A stretch of DNA of 64,000 nt from the NCBI RefSeq assembly GCF_030994125.1, contig NZ_CP099917.1, positions 434,001-498,000 of the forward strand, written 5' to 3'. Shown here piece by piece: positions 54,858 through 63,945 of this stretch. The first letter of the stretch is position 1; each line of letters opens with the position of its first letter. The notes beneath the pieces are model-generated. The model had not been told where the DNA came from. It made no database searches and saw only the letters and a list, made by a program, of their open reading frames with translations. Position numbers and translations under genes: made by a program. Origin of the DNA: Pseudoalteromonas xiamenensis (GTDB lineage: Bacteria > Pseudomonadota > Gammaproteobacteria > Enterobacterales > Alteromonadaceae).

Positions 54858-56021
54858 ATGGCTCAAAAACGTTTGCTCCCACTGCTGGCCGCTGTGGTGG
54901 CAATAACACCACTCGCCATCGACATGTACCTCCCTGCCATGCTCACGATTGCCAACGAACTCAATACGAGCATGGAAAATGTGCAAATTTCCCTTAGTAT
55001 TTACTTGGCAGGATACGCCCTTGGCATGCTTATCTTTGGACCTCTCGCAGATCAACATTCACGTCGTACACTAGCTCGTTTTGGTCTGGCTGGGTTTGCT
55101 ATCAGTTCAGCGCTCCTTGCTATTGTCGATGATATTACTGTTTTTTGGGCATTGCGAGGTGTACAAGCATTTACAGGGGCTGCAGCTACGGTTGTGATCC
55201 CTGGCATCGTACGTCATTTGTATCAAGAACATACGGCAAAGGGCATGTCTTATGTTTCAATGATTATGATGATTGCGCCATTAGTAGCACCGACTGTTGG
55301 GGCCGCATTAATGGTGCAATGGCACTGGAGCGCGATTTTTTGGTGCTTATCGCTCTATGCCGTCATCACATTAGTATTAGTACAATTTAAACTGATTGAT
55401 ATTCCAAGAAAACCTTCGACTAAGCGTGGTTTGGCGCTCTTTATTGATAATTATAAAGAGGTACTTAGTGAAAAGAATGCGCGCTTTGATATCCTTACGT
55501 CTATGCTTGTTTCGTTTGGTTTCTTTTGTTTTTTAACCTCGGTTCCATTTATTTATCTTGAACATTTTGAGGTATCTGAAAAATGGTTCGGTGTTTTATT
55601 TGCGTTTAACGTTATTGCCTTAACACTGGGTAATTTTATCAATACACGCGTGGTGACGAGATTTGGTTCACGTAAAATGCTTTATATCAGCCTTGCTTTT
55701 GGTTTGTTTAGCGCCATTTGCTTGAACTTAGTCAGTTTCTTTGACTTAGGTCTATATCCTACAGCACTTACTATTGCACCAGTGATGATGGCATTGGGTG
55801 TCATTGCAAGTAACGCCGATGCACTGATTTTAATCGCGTTTGAACACAAATCTGGAACTGCAACTGCAGTCATTGGCACATTACGATTTGGTAGCGGAGC
55901 GCTTGTCGGCCCACTTCTTGCGTTTATTCAACCGCAAGATGCCCGTGCTTTTTCGCTTATGATGCTGAGCGCTTTGGTACTCACATTGGCGTGTCAATGG
56001 AAACAAAAAAGCACCCTTTAG
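54858..56021 (+). CDS. Bcr/CflA-type MFS drug efflux transporter
   Basis: 387-aa, twelve-segment major facilitator. The N-terminal ITPLAIDMYLPAM signature and GPLADQHSRRTLARFGL (loop 2-3 motif) are those of the Bcr/CflA group. Segment 5 has the GAALMVQWHWSAIFW pattern. The substrate range cannot be read. The stop lies within the terminator stem. Confidence 0.92.
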   Translation: MAQKRLLPLLAAVVAITPLAIDMYLPAMLTIANELNTSMENVQISLSIYLAGYALGMLIFGPLADQHSRRTLARFGLAGFAISSALLAIVDDITVFWALRGVQAFTGAAATVVIPGIVRHLYQEHTAKGMSYVSMIMMIAPLVAPTVGAALMVQWHWSAIFWCLSLYAVITLVLVQFKLIDIPRKPSTKRGLALFIDNYKEVLSEKNARFDILTSMLVSFGFFCFLTSVPFIYLEHFEVSEKWFGVLFAFNVIALTLGNFINTRVVTRFGSRKMLYISLAFGLFSAICLNLVSFFDLGLYPTALTIAPVMMALGVIASNADALILIAFEHKSGTATAVIGTLRFGSGALVGPLLAFIQPQDARAFSLMMLSALVLTLACQWKQKSTL

Positions 56022-56031
56022 GTGCTTTTTT
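56005..56031 (+). terminator. Terminator of the MFS gene (bidirectional, also grpE)
   Basis: AAAAAAGCACC-CTTTA-GGTGCTTTTTT; 11-bp stem with flanking A and T runs, overlapping the MFS stop codon and 28 nt from the convergent grpE stop. Confidence 0.92.
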
Positions 56032-56058
56032 ACTGTATTTATCCAAGCGTTGCGCTAA

Positions 56059-56646
56059 TTACTCAGCCGCTTTCGATACCATAACCATTGCTGGGCGCAG
56101 TAAACGACCGTTCAGTGTGTAACCTTTTTGCATTACCGCAAGGACTGTGTTTGGTGTTACATCGTTGCTAGGCTGCATTGCCATCGCCTGATGTAGTTCT
56201 GGATTAAACGTTTCGCCTTGAGGGTTAACAAGCTCAACACCAAATTTTGCAACCGCATCAGTGAAGCTTTTCAGAGTCATTTCGATACCTTCAAGCACAG
56301 GCTTCAATGTCTCATTTTCTTTATCTGAAAATTCAATAGCGCGCTCTAGATTATCAAGCACCGGTAACAGTTCATTTGCAAACTTCTCAAGTGCAAATTT
56401 CTGTGCTTTTTCAACATCCTGTGCAGCGCGACGACGCATATTTTCAACGTCTGCAGCAGCACGAAGAACGCTGTCTTGTTGATCTTTAATTGTTTGCTTC
56501 GCTGCTTCTAACTCAGCATACAAACCAGCAATTTCTTCTTCTGGGCTTAGCTCAACCTGTTCTGTTTGTGGCTCTTGACCTTCAGTTGATTCTAAAACTT
56601 CTTCTACAACATCTTTTTGCTGTTCTGTATTTGTCTGTTCAGACAT
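56059..56646 (-). CDS. grpE: Nucleotide exchange factor GrpE
   Basis: Exchange factor for the DnaK chaperone. ATG at 56646 ([12 protein letters not shown], 195 aa) is the natural start; it lies 8 nt inside the end of hrcA. An acidic Glu/Gln-rich N-terminus is followed by a long coiled coil (about 50-110, [18 protein letters not shown]) and a beta domain with [14 protein letters not shown]-like [17 protein letters not shown] and [14 protein letters not shown]. Transcribed with hrcA. Confidence 0.97.
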   Translation of the reverse strand: MSEQTNTEQQKDVVEEVLESTEGQEPQTEQVELSPEEEIAGLYAELEAAKQTIKDQQDSVLRAAADVENMRRRAAQDVEKAQKFALEKFANELLPVLDNLERAIEFSDKENETLKPVLEGIEMTLKSFTDAVAKFGVELVNPQGETFNPELHQAMAMQPSNDVTPNTVLAVMQKGYTLNGRLLRPAMVMVSKAAE

Positions 56647-57646
56647 GGGAAACTTCTCCAATTCTAACAATTGCCGTAATTATGGGGATGGATTTTTGGG
56701 TTTCAACCCCAATTTCACCAATTGCACCAAATTCTGTAATTAAAGATTCAATCGCCGTCATTCTCGGCGCAATAATACAAAAACGGCTTTGATACTCTAA
56801 ATTCGCGAAATATGGCACGCTGAGTACAATACAATCTTTAAATTCGCTATAAGGTAGATCATGCGGAAGAAGCACAGAGACACCATTCTTAAACGCTAAT
56901 CTGTCTTCAATCCAATGCAATAGATTCACCCCAATTTGCAATTCCTTTGTCAGCTCTAATTGATTGTAGAGATGACGTTCACCCACTACGATACTGTTGT
57001 CGCTACCTAATTGCTGCGCAAGTACACGAGTCCACTGCGCCAGTAAGAGCTTACATTGTGCTGGTGCCGTGTTTGCCATAGCACGCATTCGATGCAACCC
57101 CTCCATGAGACTTTGCTGGCTAAATACGGTGTTTAACCACGTTGCAAACTGATAGCGTAGTAGATCGGAGTTTTGATCGGGTTTATTTATACAAATATTA
57201 TTTGATTGACCCGAACGGTCTATTAGAAGGACCAGCCACGTGTCTGCATCAAAATCAAGAATCTCAACGCGAAAAACCGTTTGACTGCTCACTTGGGGTA
57301 ATCCCACGCAACAGCACACTTTGTACTTTTGCGACAACGTGTGCGCGAACTCGACAAGCTGAGACTGCTCCGGTTGCCAATATTGCCCTAGTTCACCTAA
57401 TTCAAAAAATTGCTCAAACCAGAACTTGAAACCATCTTCTGTCGGGACTCGTCCGGCGGACGTATGCGGAGAATACAACAGCCCCGCCTTTTCAAGACGC
57501 GCCATTGCATTTCGAACCGTTGCTGAACAAACGGCCATGCCGGTCTGCTTCACCAATTTTGATGAAGCTACGGGGATGCCATGGCCATCACAGTAGAGGC
57601 TCATGACTGCCGAAAAGACAAGCTGATCACGTGGACTAATATTCAT
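56639..57646 (-). CDS. hrcA: HrcA-family heat-shock repressor
   Basis: 335 aa. The winged-helix N-terminus is a strong match to HrcA ([20 protein letters not shown] and [18 protein letters not shown]), followed by a GAF-like middle and C-terminal half with VGERHLYNQ and [15 protein letters not shown], more diverged than the classical form. HrcA normally represses groE/dnaK genes through a CIRCE operator; many gammaproteobacteria lack it and rely on sigma-32. No CIRCE repeat is seen upstream. Coupled to grpE. No Shine-Dalgarno precedes the ATG (see promoter entry). Confidence 0.88.
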   Translation of the reverse strand: MNISPRDQLVFSAVMSLYCDGHGIPVASSKLVKQTGMAVCSATVRNAMARLEKAGLLYSPHTSAGRVPTEDGFKFWFEQFFELGELGQYWQPEQSQLVEFAHTLSQKYKVCCCVGLPQVSSQTVFRVEILDFDADTWLVLLIDRSGQSNNICINKPDQNSDLLRYQFATWLNTVFSQQSLMEGLHRMRAMANTAPAQCKLLLAQWTRVLAQQLGSDNSIVVGERHLYNQLELTKELQIGVNLLHWIEDRLAFKNGVSVLLPHDLPYSEFKDCIVLSVPYFANLEYQSRFCIIAPRMTAIESLITEFGAIGEIGVETQKSIPIITAIVRIGEVSHV

Positions 57647-57654
57647 ATTCTAGT

Positions 57655-57681
57655 TATTTGGGCACGTTTTTAATTTTCAAG
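57655..57681 (-). promoter_or_regulatory. Putative sigma-32 heat-shock promoter of hrcA-grpE
   Basis: On the minus strand, CTTGAA at 57681-57676 (preceded by TCT) is followed after 13 nt by CCCAAATA at 57662-57655. This fits the E. coli RpoH pattern (CTTGAA, 13-15 nt, CCCCATnT). A start point 6-7 nt past the -10 element would fall within about 3 nt of the hrcA ATG at 57646, so the mRNA would be nearly leaderless. Confidence 0.6.
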
Positions 57682-57734
57682 AGACACCAATTTCGGTTAC
57701 GCTTACAACAATCACATTAGGATAATGGAACATC

Positions 57735-58619
57735 ATGACATCCCCTTTCAAAACGATAGGACTTATCGGTAAACCAAACCATGATGGTGCGGCGATGACA
57801 TTACACCGCCTTTATACCTTTTTGCAAGCATTAGGGTTTGGGGTTTTAGTCGAGGAACGTGTCGGACAGCAAATAGATTATATCGACAACAATTGTCTGC
57901 GGGGTCTCGTTGAGCTTGGTGAACAAGCAGATCTGGCCATTGTTGTTGGTGGCGATGGTAATATGCTCGGTGCGGCTCGCGTGCTATCACGTTTTGATGT
58001 GGCAGTAATTGGTGTAAACCGAGGTAACCTTGGCTTTTTAACTGATTTGAATCCTGATGGTTTTGAAGCAAGCCTCGAACAGGTATTAAGAGGCGAATTC
58101 ATTGAAGAATCACGTTTTTTATTAGAAGTAGAAGTTTACCGACATGCAGAGCTTAAAAGTGCAAACGCTGCCGTAAATGAAGCGGTGCTGCATGCAGATA
58201 AAGTCGCTCATATGATCGAATTTGAAGCATTCATTGATGATGACTTTGTCTTTTCACAACGCTCTGACGGCCTCATTGTATGCACACCTACTGGCTCTAC
58301 CGCCTATTCGCTATCTGGTGGAGGGCCAATTTTAACCCCTGAATTGAATGCAATGGCCATGGTACCAATGTTTCCACACACGTTATCTAGTCGTCCTCTG
58401 GTCGTTGATGCGGATAAATCCATTCGCTTGAAATTAAGTTTAGAAAATTCGGCAAGTTTGCAAGTTAGTTGCGACAGCCATGTCGTCCTCGCACTCCTTC
58501 CTGGTGACGAAGTTGTTGTACGAAAAGCAGACAGAAAGTTACGACTTATTCACCCTAAATCATATTCTTATTACAATGTGTTACGACAAAAGTTGAATTG
58601 GGGCAGCCGACTCTTTTAA
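57735..58619 (+). CDS. nadK: NAD kinase
   Basis: 294 aa; phosphorylates NAD to NADP. The catalytic GGDGN motif is at residues 72-76, followed by [20 protein letters not shown] and the [16 protein letters not shown] substrate loop. It is divergent from hrcA-grpE with 88 nt between, matching the E. coli grpE/nadK/recN neighbourhood except for the added hrcA. Confidence 0.97.
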   Translation: MTSPFKTIGLIGKPNHDGAAMTLHRLYTFLQALGFGVLVEERVGQQIDYIDNNCLRGLVELGEQADLAIVVGGDGNMLGAARVLSRFDVAVIGVNRGNLGFLTDLNPDGFEASLEQVLRGEFIEESRFLLEVEVYRHAELKSANAAVNEAVLHADKVAHMIEFEAFIDDDFVFSQRSDGLIVCTPTGSTAYSLSGGGPILTPELNAMAMVPMFPHTLSSRPLVVDADKSIRLKLSLENSASLQVSCDSHVVLALLPGDEVVVRKADRKLRLIHPKSYSYYNVLRQKLNWGSRLF

Positions 58620-58692
58620 TCAGTTGCGAGCCATTCGCTTTTAGCGCAAAATAGCTTGTAATTTTTGTAGTATTTATAGGTACTTTTACCGT

Positions 58693-59283
58693 ATGACCAT
58701 GCTTGTGCTTGTGACGCTCATTTTGCTCATTGTGCTATTAGCCGTTTACGTTGTAATAGAAAACAATCGTCGCAAAGCCCGCGAGGCCGAAAAAAGAGCA
58801 TACAACGAACGCGTGAAAGAAATTAACGCGCATTTTAAATTAAAGCTCGCTGAATTTGTTGAAGCTAAAATCGTTCGACCTAAATATGTGCCTAAGTTGC
58901 AATCGATTACCAACAACTTCTTCGTGGTTCAACATCACACTGAAGAAAATTTACATCAGCTTGAACGCGTAGCAGACCTTTTTGTTAATACCGTTGGTCG
59001 TGAACTTCAAAAATGCTATGTAACCAAAAATATCGATGCGTTAGAGACACAAATGCAATATTTTGTCGCCGAGCTGCCCAGTGCTGGTATTGCCTACAAC
59101 AAAGCCTTTTATCATGAAATTTTGCCCGCCCTGATTGTGCTGTTACAAACACCAGATCAACCAGACGGGATTACCGAAGAAGAATCCGTCCTAGAAGACG
59201 AAGCGCAAATACAAGACAAGCAAGACGATGAACCTGAGTTCATCGCACCAAAAACCAAAGCACAAGAGCTTTCAAATTACTAA
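58693..59283 (+). CDS. Membrane-anchored helical protein of unknown function
   Basis: 196 aa. One N-terminal membrane segment (about residues 3-22, LVTLILLIVLLAVYVV), then a basic juxtamembrane stretch (ENNRRKAREAEKRAYNERVK), a helical cytoplasmic domain (about 40-150) and an acidic disordered tail from about 155. The start could also be the second ATG two codons later. It lies between nadK and recN; I recognise no family beyond an Alteromonadales-type conserved unknown. Confidence 0.75.
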   Translation: MTMLVLVTLILLIVLLAVYVVIENNRRKAREAEKRAYNERVKEINAHFKLKLAEFVEAKIVRPKYVPKLQSITNNFFVVQHHTEENLHQLERVADLFVNTVGRELQKCYVTKNIDALETQMQYFVAELPSAGIAYNKAFYHEILPALIVLLQTPDQPDGITEEESVLEDEAQIQDKQDDEPEFIAPKTKAQELSNY

Positions 59284-59304
59284 AAGGCCCATTCGGGCCT
59301 TTTT
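59282..59304 (+). terminator. Terminator before recN
   Basis: AAAAGGCCC-ATTC-GGGCCTTTTT, 9-bp stem with a tetraloop and T-run, directly after the stop at 59283. It separates recN from the genes upstream. Confidence 0.93.
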
Positions 59305-59358
59305 CTTTATTCGACTTTAATAGCTTCATTCAAAATTCATTTGCTAATTTCATTTTTA

Positions 59359-59374
59359 CTGTATAAATTATCAG
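59359..59374 (+). promoter_or_regulatory. LexA (SOS) box 1 upstream of recN
   Basis: CTGTATAAATTATCAG: CTG-N10-CAG with an AT-rich centre, close to the CTGT-N8-ACAG consensus, one mismatch in the fourth-last base. It is about 25 nt before the recN start. TTGCTA at 59341-59346 could be a -35 element, placing the box over the -10 region. Confidence 0.8.
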
Positions 59375-59381
59375 TATATAA

Positions 59382-59397
59382 CTGGATGGATAAACAG
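59382..59397 (+). promoter_or_regulatory. LexA (SOS) box 2 upstream of recN
   Basis: CTGGATGGATAAACAG: CTG-N10-CAG, with the right half ACAG matching the consensus. It starts 23 nt after box 1 and ends just before the recN ATG. E. coli recN also has multiple LexA sites, which supports this weaker second copy. Confidence 0.6.
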
Positions 59398-59398
59398 T

Positions 59399-61069
59399 AT
59401 GTTGATGAGTCTTGAAATTAGTAATTATGCAATCGTCAGTGACCTTGTGATCGACTGGAATAAAGGCATGACTTCAATTACAGGGGAAACCGGCGCAGGT
59501 AAGTCCATCGCCATTGATGCGCTTTCGTTATGTCTTGGCGAACGAGCAGATGCCCACTCTATACGACCTGGGTGTGACAAAGCAGAGATAGCAGCTTGCT
59601 TTGATGTGTCGTTACTTCCACGTGCACAAAACTATTTAAAAGAACATCTTCTGGAAAGTGACGACGAGGAATGTATTTTACGTCGCGTGATAAGCAAAAA
59701 TGGCCGCAGCAAAAACTACATCAATGGCGCATCCGTTACAGCGGCACAACTTAAAGAGCTTGGCCAACTGCTGGTTGCAATTCACGGCCAACATGCACAT
59801 CAATTATTACTAAAGAATGATCATCAATTAGAGTTGCTCGATGCCTACGCTGGTCACGAACAACTGATGAAAGCGGTTAAGCATCAATATCAACAAGTTC
59901 AGGCAATCACCAAAGAAATCGCCATTTTACAGGAGGAGCAAGCTCAACTCTCGGCTCAAAAACAGTTGCTAGAATACCAAGTGGCGGAACTAGATGAGTT
60001 TGCACTGGGTGAAAATGAATTTGAAGAAATTGAAAATGAGCATAGTAAATTAAGCCACAGCCAAACAATTCAAGAAAGTTGTCAGCGAGAATTGCAGGCC
60101 TTGTATGAATCTGACGACCTCACTGTGCTCAGCCTTCTGCAACATGCAACGAGTCAGTTTCATGAACTTTCAACCTACGATCCTTCATTAGAGGCTATCG
60201 CCTCTATGTTGCAAGATGCGTCCGTTCAAGTTGAAGAAGCGAGTCGCGAAATTCGACGTTATAGTAATAACCTAGAACAAGACCCAGAACGGCTAGAAGA
60301 GCTCGACTCTCGATTAGCAAAAGCAATGGATTTAGCTCGAAAGCATCAGGTTCGACCAGAAGCGCTGTATGAACTTCATAGCGCGTTAGCAACTCAACTA
60401 AATGGTTTAACAGCAAACTCAGAACGCCTTCAATTACTCGAAATTGAATTGCAAAAAGCTAAAGAGATTTACTTTGATGAAGCTGATGCATTAAGTACAA
60501 GCCGCAAAGCTGCCTCAGAAGCATTAAATTGCTTAATCACCCAAAGCATGGCTGGACTATCAATGGCCAACGGCAAGTTTGCTATTGCGCTAGGCCGAAA
60601 GGTCAATAACAAGCCTAGCGCGAATGGAATGGATGAAATCGAATTTTTGGTTTGTACTAATCCGGGACAACCAATGCAAGCTCTAGCTAAAGTCGCATCC
60701 GGTGGTGAACTTTCTCGAATCAGTTTAGCAATTCAGGTTATTATCGCACAGAAAGTGACCACGCCCACATTGATTTTTGATGAAGTAGACGTTGGTATTT
60801 CAGGCCCTACTGCCGCTGCGGTAGGAAAGTTACTACGACAGCTCGGTACGTCCACCCAAGTTATCTGCGTGACCCACCTACCCCAAGTCGCGAGTTGCGG
60901 ACACAATCAATTTTATGTATCTAAACAAAGCGATGGCGCAACTACGCATACCTCGATGCAAATTTTGGATGAGCATGGTCGTGTTAATGAAATCGCACGC
61001 TTGCTTGGTGGGGATGTAATAAGTGAGACAACCAAGGCCAGTGCAAAAGAGTTATTATCGTTTCACTGA
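59399..61069 (+). CDS. recN: DNA repair protein RecN
   Basis: 556-aa SMC-like ATPase for double-strand break repair. Walker A GETGAGKS at residues 29-36, a long coiled coil (about 160-375), the ABC-type signature KVASGGELSRISLA, and Walker B PTLIFDEVDVGISG. Length is as in E. coli (553). Start at the first ATG; a second ATG two codons later is possible. Two LexA boxes lie directly upstream, so SOS control is expected. Confidence 0.97.
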   Translation: MLMSLEISNYAIVSDLVIDWNKGMTSITGETGAGKSIAIDALSLCLGERADAHSIRPGCDKAEIAACFDVSLLPRAQNYLKEHLLESDDEECILRRVISKNGRSKNYINGASVTAAQLKELGQLLVAIHGQHAHQLLLKNDHQLELLDAYAGHEQLMKAVKHQYQQVQAITKEIAILQEEQAQLSAQKQLLEYQVAELDEFALGENEFEEIENEHSKLSHSQTIQESCQRELQALYESDDLTVLSLLQHATSQFHELSTYDPSLEAIASMLQDASVQVEEASREIRRYSNNLEQDPERLEELDSRLAKAMDLARKHQVRPEALYELHSALATQLNGLTANSERLQLLEIELQKAKEIYFDEADALSTSRKAASEALNCLITQSMAGLSMANGKFAIALGRKVNNKPSANGMDEIEFLVCTNPGQPMQALAKVASGGELSRISLAIQVIIAQKVTTPTLIFDEVDVGISGPTAAAVGKLLRQLGTSTQVICVTHLPQVASCGHNQFYVSKQSDGATTHTSMQILDEHGRVNEIARLLGGDVISETTKASAKELLSFH

Positions 61070-61099
61070 TTCTAGCTCCTAAAATCATGCTTAATTGTG

Positions 61100-61119
61100 T
61101 GCGAGGTTAAACCCTCGCA
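61100..61119 (+). terminator. Weak hairpin after recN
   Basis: TGCGAGG-TTAAAC-CCTCGCA, a 7-bp perfect stem 31 nt after the recN stop, with no T-run. The rest of the 186-nt gap shows nothing further. Confidence 0.4.
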
Positions 61120-61255
61120 TGCGATTCGAGCGATAGTAGGAATAAGAAACAACGTCGAAATCACCACTCTTTATTTCACGATATATTGCCGTTGTTTAGG
61201 TTAAATTTACTGTTAAAAGCATTTCTTAAAATCGTTTGAAATTAGAATAACCTAC

Positions 61256-61786
61256 CTAATGACTTTTCGTTTTGCTATTTATGTAATCCGTAATAGAAAA
61301 CAACACACCGGAAATTACGAAAGTAAGATGTATTCCTACTTTCCAGCCTAACTGAGTATTAGTCAAATCTTGCGAACTAATAAATACTTTCAGTAGTTCT
61401 ACGGCCGAAATAGCCACTATCGCGCTGATTAACTTAATTTTTAATCCAGAAAACCCAACTTTGCCCATCCAGGCAGGACGATCTTCGTGATCATCAATGT
61501 CCAGCTTTGAAACAAAGTTCTCATAGCCACTGAAAATGATAATTAACAGTAGTCCGGCAAGTAACGCCGTATCAACTAACGTGAGTATTCCTACAAGTAA
61601 ATGATTACCACTCTCTGAGAAAGCAGAAAGTGTCATTACGTACAGTTGTTTAAAAAATTTTATAAGTAATAAGACTACGGCAAACATCAAACCTAGAAAG
61701 AATGGAGCCAGTAACCAACGCCCCTTAAACAAAGTTCTTTCAAGTAGTTGTTCCAGATTTTGTGCTGTATTTTTCTCTGAGCTCAT
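61256..61786 (-). CDS. yqhA: YqhA family inner-membrane protein (UPF0114)
   Basis: 176 aa with four hydrophobic segments (about 22-45, 62-85, 112-130, 140-160). The family core is LVDTALLAGLLLIIIFSGYE and NFVSKLDID, plus RPAWMGKVGFSGLKIKL. Function unknown. It is a single leftward gene. Confidence 0.87.
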   Translation of the reverse strand: MSSEKNTAQNLEQLLERTLFKGRWLLAPFFLGLMFAVVLLLIKFFKQLYVMTLSAFSESGNHLLVGILTLVDTALLAGLLLIIIFSGYENFVSKLDIDDHEDRPAWMGKVGFSGLKIKLISAIVAISAVELLKVFISSQDLTNTQLGWKVGIHLTFVISGVLFSITDYINSKTKSH

Positions 61787-61921
61787 GACCGTTCAAATCA
61801 GAAATGTTTATGTTGAGTATGATAATAGAATTCTCTCCTGACGAAAAAATTAATTCGTTATCTTAATCATTATTTTTGAGCTAAAAATAGCGCGTCTAAT
61901 TAATCACTAGGATACAAAGAC

Positions 61922-62167
61922 ATGACAAAATTATTTCGCATTGCAGGTGTTTTCGCGTTAGTGTTCACAGGCAATGTATTAGCAGCGGATGATGCAAAAG
62001 AGCAAGCCCCTGCTGAAATGGTTGCTGAACTTACGCAAATGTGTACAGATTGGGCGAAAGACGACAACGTAGAAGCTGGCGCACTGAAAAAGTTTGTATT
62101 GGATTGCGTAAACGAAGAATTACTAAGTAACGGCTACCAAGCGGTTACAGATGTAGAAATCAAGTAA
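61922..62167 (+). CDS. Small periplasmic protein of unknown function
   Basis: 81 aa with a clear signal peptide (MTKLFRIAGVFALVFTGNVLAA). The mature part of about 59 residues is acidic, with two cysteines (LTQMCTDWAKD and FVLDCVNEELL) well placed for a disulfide between two helices. Preceded by AGGA at good distance and followed by a strong terminator. I know no named family. Confidence 0.75.
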   Translation: MTKLFRIAGVFALVFTGNVLAADDAKEQAPAEMVAELTQMCTDWAKDDNVEAGALKKFVLDCVNEELLSNGYQAVTDVEIK

Positions 62168-62185
62168 TTACAATCAGAAATAATT

Positions 62186-62207
62186 AAAAGGCCCAAATGG
62201 GCCTTTT
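62186..62207 (+). terminator. Terminator of the small periplasmic protein gene
   Basis: AAAAGGCCC-AAAT-GGGCCTTTT, 9-bp stem and tetraloop, followed by CTGTTTT, 18 nt after the stop. Confidence 0.9.
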
Positions 62208-62300
62208 CTGTTTTAAGTGTAAGCACGTGTTCAAACCAGAGCTTAGTGTGGACCGCCATATCCGGCAATAGACGCACTTCTTCAGCTATTTACTAACGAA

Positions 62301-63623
62301 TTATCTCAATGCCACGTTTACAAATACGGCTGTCATCAGCACAGGGCACACGTACTTCACATACAAAGCAAAATAGTAGATGTTTCCATGGCATTCGAGC
62401 GCGAGCTGATTGCCTCGTCTCCACATCCAACCTACGGTAATGAAGTAGAATAACCCCATAAGTGGTAATTGGTACTGTGTAAACACGGTGATCACAAGCC
62501 CAAACAACCAATCAAAATTTAAAATAATGATGATTGAAGCAAGTAATACTGTTGCTGAAACTGCCCACGTCGCGGCTCTACGCGTGACACCATGATTCTC
62601 AACCAAAAACGAAACCGGAATTTCAGTGGAGGAAATCGTTGAAGTAACCGATGCAATGGACATTAAAACAAAGAAGCACAGTGCAACGAAAACACCAATC
62701 TCTCCCATGGTATTAAACAACTCGGGAAGCACAGCGAAAATTAAACGCCCTTCCCCGATTAACTTGCCATCTTGGAATACCTGAACACCGTGCTGCTGAG
62801 CAACAAAAATAGCGGGAATAATTAGCAAACCGGCTAAAAATGCCACCGCGGTATCAAGCATAGCCACACTCAGCGTTAGCTTAGGTAAATTTTCATTTGG
62901 CTTTAAATAAGAGCCATAAATCATCATGCACCCAACACCCAGCGACAACGAGAAGAAAGCCTGCCCCATCGCTGCGATGATAAGGTCTGGGTCCGTTACT
63001 TTGCTAAAATCGGGCTTAAGGTAAGTTTCAAAACCTTCTTTTGCACCAGGTAATGTCGCGATATATGCAATGAGCGCGACCAGTAAAATAAGTAACATCG
63101 GCATCAATCGACGTGACCACTTTTCAATACCCGATTTAACCCCTTTAAATATAATGCTTGCTGTCAACAACACCATCAAAGGCGTAAACACAAAATTTCG
63201 TGCCATACTGTCTTCAGTTAAAAACCGACTTACATCACTCAGCCCAAGAAACGTGGTAACTGGTTCAAGTGCATGGGATAACATCCAGCCTGCCACAATA
63301 CTGTAGAAGCTGAGCATGACAATGGCGCCAAATAGGCCGATATACCCTGCTAGTGCACCTACTTTGGGCTGTTTTTCACTCCATGCGAGGCTTAGTGCTT
63401 TAACTGGGTTAGATTGGGCTTGGTGTCCTATATACAGTTCGGTGTATAGCGCAGGCAATGCCAACAAAAACACAACGATAAAGTACACGAGTAAAAATGC
63501 ACCACCACCGTGGTTGGCAGCTTGAGTGGGGAATCCCCAAATGTTACCAAGCCCTACGGCTGCACCAGCGGCTGCTAATACGAAACCGAGTCGACTTTGA
63601 AATCCATCGCGCAAAGAGGCCAT
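62301..63623 (-). CDS. Sodium-dependent transporter of the NSS/SNF family
   Basis: 440-aa sodium-coupled importer of the LeuT fold. The first segment carries AAAGAAVGLGNIWGFPTQAA with the sodium-site Gly/Asn, and GGGAFLLVYFIVVFLLALPA follows. About eleven hydrophobic segments are visible, the usual number for bacterial members. The substrate (amino acid or amine) cannot be told. Confidence 0.92.
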   Translation of the reverse strand: MASLRDGFQSRLGFVLAAAGAAVGLGNIWGFPTQAANHGGGAFLLVYFIVVFLLALPALYTELYIGHQAQSNPVKALSLAWSEKQPKVGALAGYIGLFGAIVMLSFYSIVAGWMLSHALEPVTTFLGLSDVSRFLTEDSMARNFVFTPLMVLLTASIIFKGVKSGIEKWSRRLMPMLLILLVALIAYIATLPGAKEGFETYLKPDFSKVTDPDLIIAAMGQAFFSLSLGVGCMMIYGSYLKPNENLPKLTLSVAMLDTAVAFLAGLLIIPAIFVAQQHGVQVFQDGKLIGEGRLIFAVLPELFNTMGEIGVFVALCFFVLMSIASVTSTISSTEIPVSFLVENHGVTRRAATWAVSATVLLASIIIILNFDWLFGLVITVFTQYQLPLMGLFYFITVGWMWRRGNQLALECHGNIYYFALYVKYVCPVLMTAVFVNVALR

Positions 63624-63945
63624 ACTACATTCAGTTTTGTTATTGTTTTGGGCGTTCGATTATACTGAGTTAGCACTAAAAAGCGACTTTTTAGGCCGAG
63701 TATTTTAAGGAAATGGACGTCTAAACTAGGTCAAGTTATGCATCGATAAGTTAAACAAAACAGATGTCTTATTGAAATTGAAACACGAATACGCAGAACC
63801 CCATAAACCTCGATAGCTTAGCTCACCGTAAGCAGTTGAATATATTAATTAATCAATTAATTGATGACTGGTTTAAGTTCAAGGTTATTTGACTCGAAGC
63901 GAGCTGCAATAATTGATCCACAACTCGCTTCTTATCTCTGCACTA
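63624..63945. promoter_or_regulatory. Intergenic region upstream of the NSS gene
   Basis: No ORF of note. It contains an inverted repeat CTAAAAAG-CGA-CTTTTTAG at 63676-63694, 53 nt before the NSS start, and a perfect 14-bp AT-only-core palindrome ATCAATTAATTGAT at 63852-63865. Either could be an operator; neither matches a known consensus I can name. Confidence 0.45.

Noticed and set aside
63671-63694. CIRCE element (TTAGCACT is present)
   Set aside because: The second half GAGTGCTAA is missing at the required spacing; the real dyad here is CTAAAAAG/CTTTTTAG.
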